From: Salinibacterium sp. ZJ450
GTDB taxonomy: Bacteria > Actinomycetota > Actinomycetes > Actinomycetales > Microbacteriaceae
DNA: 64,000 bases
Assembly: GCF_011751885.2 (NCBI RefSeq)
Contig: NZ_CP061771.1
Location: forward strand, 3,658,001 to 3,722,000
Direction of reading: 5' to 3'
In this document: in pieces, positions 59,651 through 64,000 of the stretch
Position numbering within the stretch: the first letter of the stretch is position 1
Layout of the letters: each line of letters begins with the position of its first letter
Translations under genes and position numbers: made by a program
The notes under the pieces: generated by a model
Databases searched by the model: none
Seen by the model: only the letters and a program-made list of their open reading frames with translations
What the model was told of the DNA's origin: nothing

Positions 59651-60240
59651 CGGGCATCCGCCCCGCTGCGAAGCGAGCTGGATACCGGCTCGGCCCGGGT
59701 CGTCGCGGCCGGGCCGCGGGTGACCGACGAGTTGATGCCGAGCGGGCCACCCGAGTGCTCCACGCGCAGCAGCCGGGCCCGGTCAGCGACGGTGACGCGG
59801 CGCAGGGCGTCGCTGGCGGCGCCCATCGCGGCGTGGGCGAGTCCGGCATCCCGGCTCAGCTCACCGCACACCAGCATCGGAACCCCGTACAGGCCCAGGT
59901 ACCAGCCCACGGCGCGGCGTCCGGCGCGGATCACCTTGCCCTCGAGTTCGTCGACCCCGGCGACCAACGCGAGCGCGTTGCGTCGGGCGAGTTCGAACGA
60001 TCGGTGGCTGCGCACCGTGCGTCCCAGTTCTTTGCGGTTCGACGCCATCAGCCGCCACACCACGGTGCCGTCGAGCGGGTCGGTCGGCCACTTCACCGAG
60101 GTCTCGTCGGTGTGCGCGTCAGCGGAGAGCGCTTCGGCCAGGGTGATGGACTGCACCTGCGCCAGAAATGACACGAGCATGTGCTGCCGCGAATCCTGAA
60201 ACTCCGTGAAGGTGATCCGCGGAAAGCTCGTCGTGCTCAA
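59647..60240 (-). CDS. Hypothetical protein heading the pst operon
   Basis: 197 residues from a TTG, chosen because AAGGAG lies 9 bp upstream. No signal peptide; helical in pattern (FQDSRQHMLVSFLAQVQSIT, FELARRNALALVAGVDELEG) with a short hydrophobic VGWYLGLYGVPMLVCGELS. Occupies the place where a PhoU-like regulator would often be, but it has no PhoU motif I can see. Translationally coupled to pstC, so it likely serves phosphate uptake or its control. Confidence 0.7.
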   Translation of the reverse strand: MSTTSFPRITFTEFQDSRQHMLVSFLAQVQSITLAEALSADAHTDETSVKWPTDPLDGTVVWRLMASNRKELGRTVRSHRSFELARRNALALVAGVDELEGKVIRAGRRAVGWYLGLYGVPMLVCGELSRDAGLAHAAMGAASDALRRVTVADRARLLRVEHSGGPLGINSSVTRGPAATTRAEPVSSSLRSGADAR

Positions 60241-60374
60241 TGCTGGTGTCTCCTTGGGGCAAGAACGGATGACCCGCTGCCCGGTGAGTGCGTGCGCTGG
60301 CGCCGCGTGGCAGGGGGTGAATGGCCGGTGGTAAACGGGTACCGTCCGACTCCGTTGAGTCTTCCGCGCCAGGT

Positions 60375-60387
60375 TGAACTTCTGAAC
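60375..60387 (-). promoter_or_regulatory. Candidate PhoP-type site (GTTCA-N3-GTTCA)
   Basis: On the minus strand GTTCAGAAGTTCA, two GTTCA units 8 bp apart, about 135 bp before the pst operon start. PHO boxes of actinobacteria are direct repeats with GTTCA cores, usually 11 bp apart, so the spacing is off. Confidence 0.35.
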
Positions 60388-60434
60388 ATCTGTGAGGGAA
60401 ACAGTCGGCGACGAACAAGGGCCATCTGGCGTAT

Positions 60435-60456
60435 AACCGGCTAACTTTGGGTGAAC
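60435..60456 (-). promoter_or_regulatory. Candidate PHO box (11-bp direct repeat)
   Basis: On the minus strand GTTCACCCAAA is followed directly by GTTAGCCGGTT: two 11-nt units with GTT starts, the layout of the Streptomyces-type PHO box. Second unit is weak. Confidence 0.4.
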
Positions 60457-60568
60457 CCGATGATCGAGGGGTAACGATCAAGACGGCGCGGAAAGAGGGA
60501 AATGGCGTCGCCAGAGGGCGGATCCGACTGTTCTGGTCGGCTGCTTACGTGGGTGTAGTCGAGATCGG

Positions 60569-61084
60569 TCAGTCGCCGTCGGCGACGACGCCCAAGCCGA
60601 GCGAGGAGCAGAACTCCGTGGCATCCGGCCCTGTGATGAGCGTTGGTGTGTCGCTGGCCGGCCCGACCGGGAACACGGCGAGTGCCTGGTCGGCGCGCAC
60701 GCAGAGCGCGAGGTCAGGTACCGGATGCACCGGCTCGCCGGTCACGGGAACCCCAGCAGTGCCACCGAGGATGCCGGCACTCCAGAGCGTCGCGCACATG
60801 TCAAGGGCGTTCGCGGCGGGGTTACCGAGCTCGTCACCGCTGTGCCGGACACCTTCCGAGTGAGGGGCATCCAGCGCGGCATCCTCGTAGCAGAATGCCC
60901 AGCGCTCCTGGACCTGCTGCGGCGAGATGATGATCCACGCGGCCGTGGCCAGCGTGGCGACCGACGCAGCAGCGATCCCGGCGACGGCCATGCGCCGACG
61001 CCGGCGCTTGCTGCGCTGGACGTATCCCGTGACCCAGCCGCGCATCTCCGCGCGACGTTCGGGGCTGAGTTGAGTGTCGGTCAC
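60569..61084 (-). CDS. Membrane partner of ECF sigma factor
   Basis: 171 residues from a GTG overlapping the sigma stop (GTGA). About 30 basic cytoplasmic residues (ERRAEMRGWVTGYVQRSKRRRRR), one helix (MAVAGIAAASVATLATAAWIII) and an outside domain with four Cys (AFCYEDAAL, LDMCATLW, LALCVRA, TEFCSSLG). Longer upstream ORF in the same frame is antisense-like and not used. Sigma control is inferred from the pairing. Confidence 0.65.
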   Translation of the reverse strand: MTDTQLSPERRAEMRGWVTGYVQRSKRRRRRMAVAGIAAASVATLATAAWIIISPQQVQERWAFCYEDAALDAPHSEGVRHSGDELGNPAANALDMCATLWSAGILGGTAGVPVTGEPVHPVPDLALCVRADQALAVFPVGPASDTPTLITGPDATEFCSSLGLGVVADGD

Positions 61085-61650
61085 TGGGTCGCCCCCAACC
61101 GCTTTCGCAGGCGCGTGCGCACACGATGAAGTCGCTTGCGCACGGATGCCACGGAGATGCCCAGAGTCTCGGAGGCCGCCTCGTACGAGAGTCCCTGCTC
61201 GAGCACCGCGCGGTACACCCCCTGGTCGAGTGTGGGCATCACAGCCACCTCCGCGTCCAGTTGGGTCATCAGTTCTCGCTCGCTCAGCAGGTCGTCGAAT
61301 CGGTCCGCATCCCCAAACCTTGCAGCGTCGGCAATCGTAAGGCCCGGATCGTCGAAGCTCGCTGTGACCGGCCGCCGACGTGCCGAACGAAGCCGATTCG
61401 CGGTCAGATTCCGCGCGGTTACGAGCAGCCACGACCGAGCCGAACCATCGACCAAGTTGATCTTGCGTAGCTTTCGCCATGCGGTTGCGAACACCTGCTG
61501 AGTGACCTCTTGGGCGTCATCGGCGTCGCCCAATTCGGTTACGGCATGCCGGTAGATCGGTTCAACGTGCCGATCGTACAGGGCACCGAATGCGCGTTCG
61601 TCGCCGCTCGCGGACGCCGCGATGAGGTACTCATCGGTCGGATCATCCAC
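61081..61650 (-). CDS. ECF RNA polymerase sigma factor
   Basis: 189 residues. Region 2: FGALYDRHVEPIYRHAVTEL and VTQQVFATAWRKL...SWLLVTARNLTAN; region 4: LDQGVYRAVLEQGLSYEAAS and ETLGISVASVRKRLHRVR. Its partner membrane gene follows with a 4-nt overlap. The pair lies between the pst promoter and a large secreted protein gene and may respond to envelope stress. Confidence 0.9.
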   Translation of the reverse strand: MDDPTDEYLIAASASGDERAFGALYDRHVEPIYRHAVTELGDADDAQEVTQQVFATAWRKLRKINLVDGSARSWLLVTARNLTANRLRSARRRPVTASFDDPGLTIADAARFGDADRFDDLLSERELMTQLDAEVAVMPTLDQGVYRAVLEQGLSYEAASETLGISVASVRKRLHRVRTRLRKRLGATQ

Positions 61651-61706
61651 ATGCGGGACTGTAGCGCACGCAAGCGCCGGTCATGGGTTGGGCGGCTCAG
61701 GGTTGG

Positions 61707-63860
<2,154 letters not shown>

Positions 63861-64000
63861 GTTGGTGGTGCTCCTGCGTTCCGGGCGTGTCCCGCAGCCG
63901 ACCCGCGGGCGCGGTGCCGGATGGAGCAACGACACCACGCGGCATTGTAGGGGGTCGAAGTTGCGGGAAGGGGCGCGCGGAGCACCCGTGCCTGTTCGGT

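Larger units (their letters stand above)
60241..60568. other. Promoter region of the pst operon
   Basis: About 330 bp without a gene, upstream of the pst run and past the end of the sigma pair. On the minus strand it holds GTTCA-type direct repeats (see the two sites at 60375 and 60435), the expected place for phosphate-responsive control. Confidence 0.55.

Overview
The window is a high-GC actinobacterial chromosome segment, most likely from the family Microbacteriaceae. I infer this from the GC content, GTG/TTG starts with 4-nt start/stop overlaps, the many small lipoproteins and ECF sigma/membrane-partner pairs, the PASTA kinase, and a pst operon mixed with WxL/DUF916-like surface proteins. 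No rRNA or tRNA gene and no CRISPR array was seen.

Two parts differ sharply. Positions about 2.1-43.8 kb are a patchwork of short, mostly one- or two-gene units on both strands: small membrane proteins, lipoproteins, hypothetical soluble proteins, a GNAT acetyltransferase, a methyltransferase, a hydrolase, two near-identical serine resolvases, three frameshifted Rhs/YD-repeat core remnants and several other broken genes. Some larger units sit inside it: a bacitracin-type ABC pair at the left edge, TlpA-like and LytR-CpsA-Psr proteins, a MacAB-like operon followed by an ECF sigma pair, and a PadR-controlled FtsX-type ABC operon. Positions about 44.7-64 kb look like conserved chromosome, almost all on the minus strand: a pst phosphate-uptake operon with surface proteins, a PASTA kinase, an ECF sigma pair and a large secreted beta-propeller/fibronectin-like protein.

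The most unusual feature is a dispersed directly oriented repeat, consensus GCCCGTTSARGGTCCG, often with a short GC hairpin beside it. I count 23 copies plus several decayed ones between 2.1 and 42.6 kb and none in the conserved part. It lies in the gaps between units and in several cases supplies the stop codon of the adjoining gene. Three duplicated units (resolvase; 199-aa membrane protein; 146-aa membrane protein) have homology that starts or stops at this repeat. The layout therefore resembles a cassette array (integron-like in outline, but with no integrase in view), possibly connected with the two resolvases and with orphan Rhs toxin/immunity debris.

Other points: a 14-codon leader peptide with tandem Trp codons, alternative hairpins and an intrinsic terminator precedes a methyltransferase gene, as in a ribosome-mediated attenuator. 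A perfect palindrome precedes the padR operon. The pst operon encodes a sortase-fold protein that appears to lack its catalytic His and Cys.
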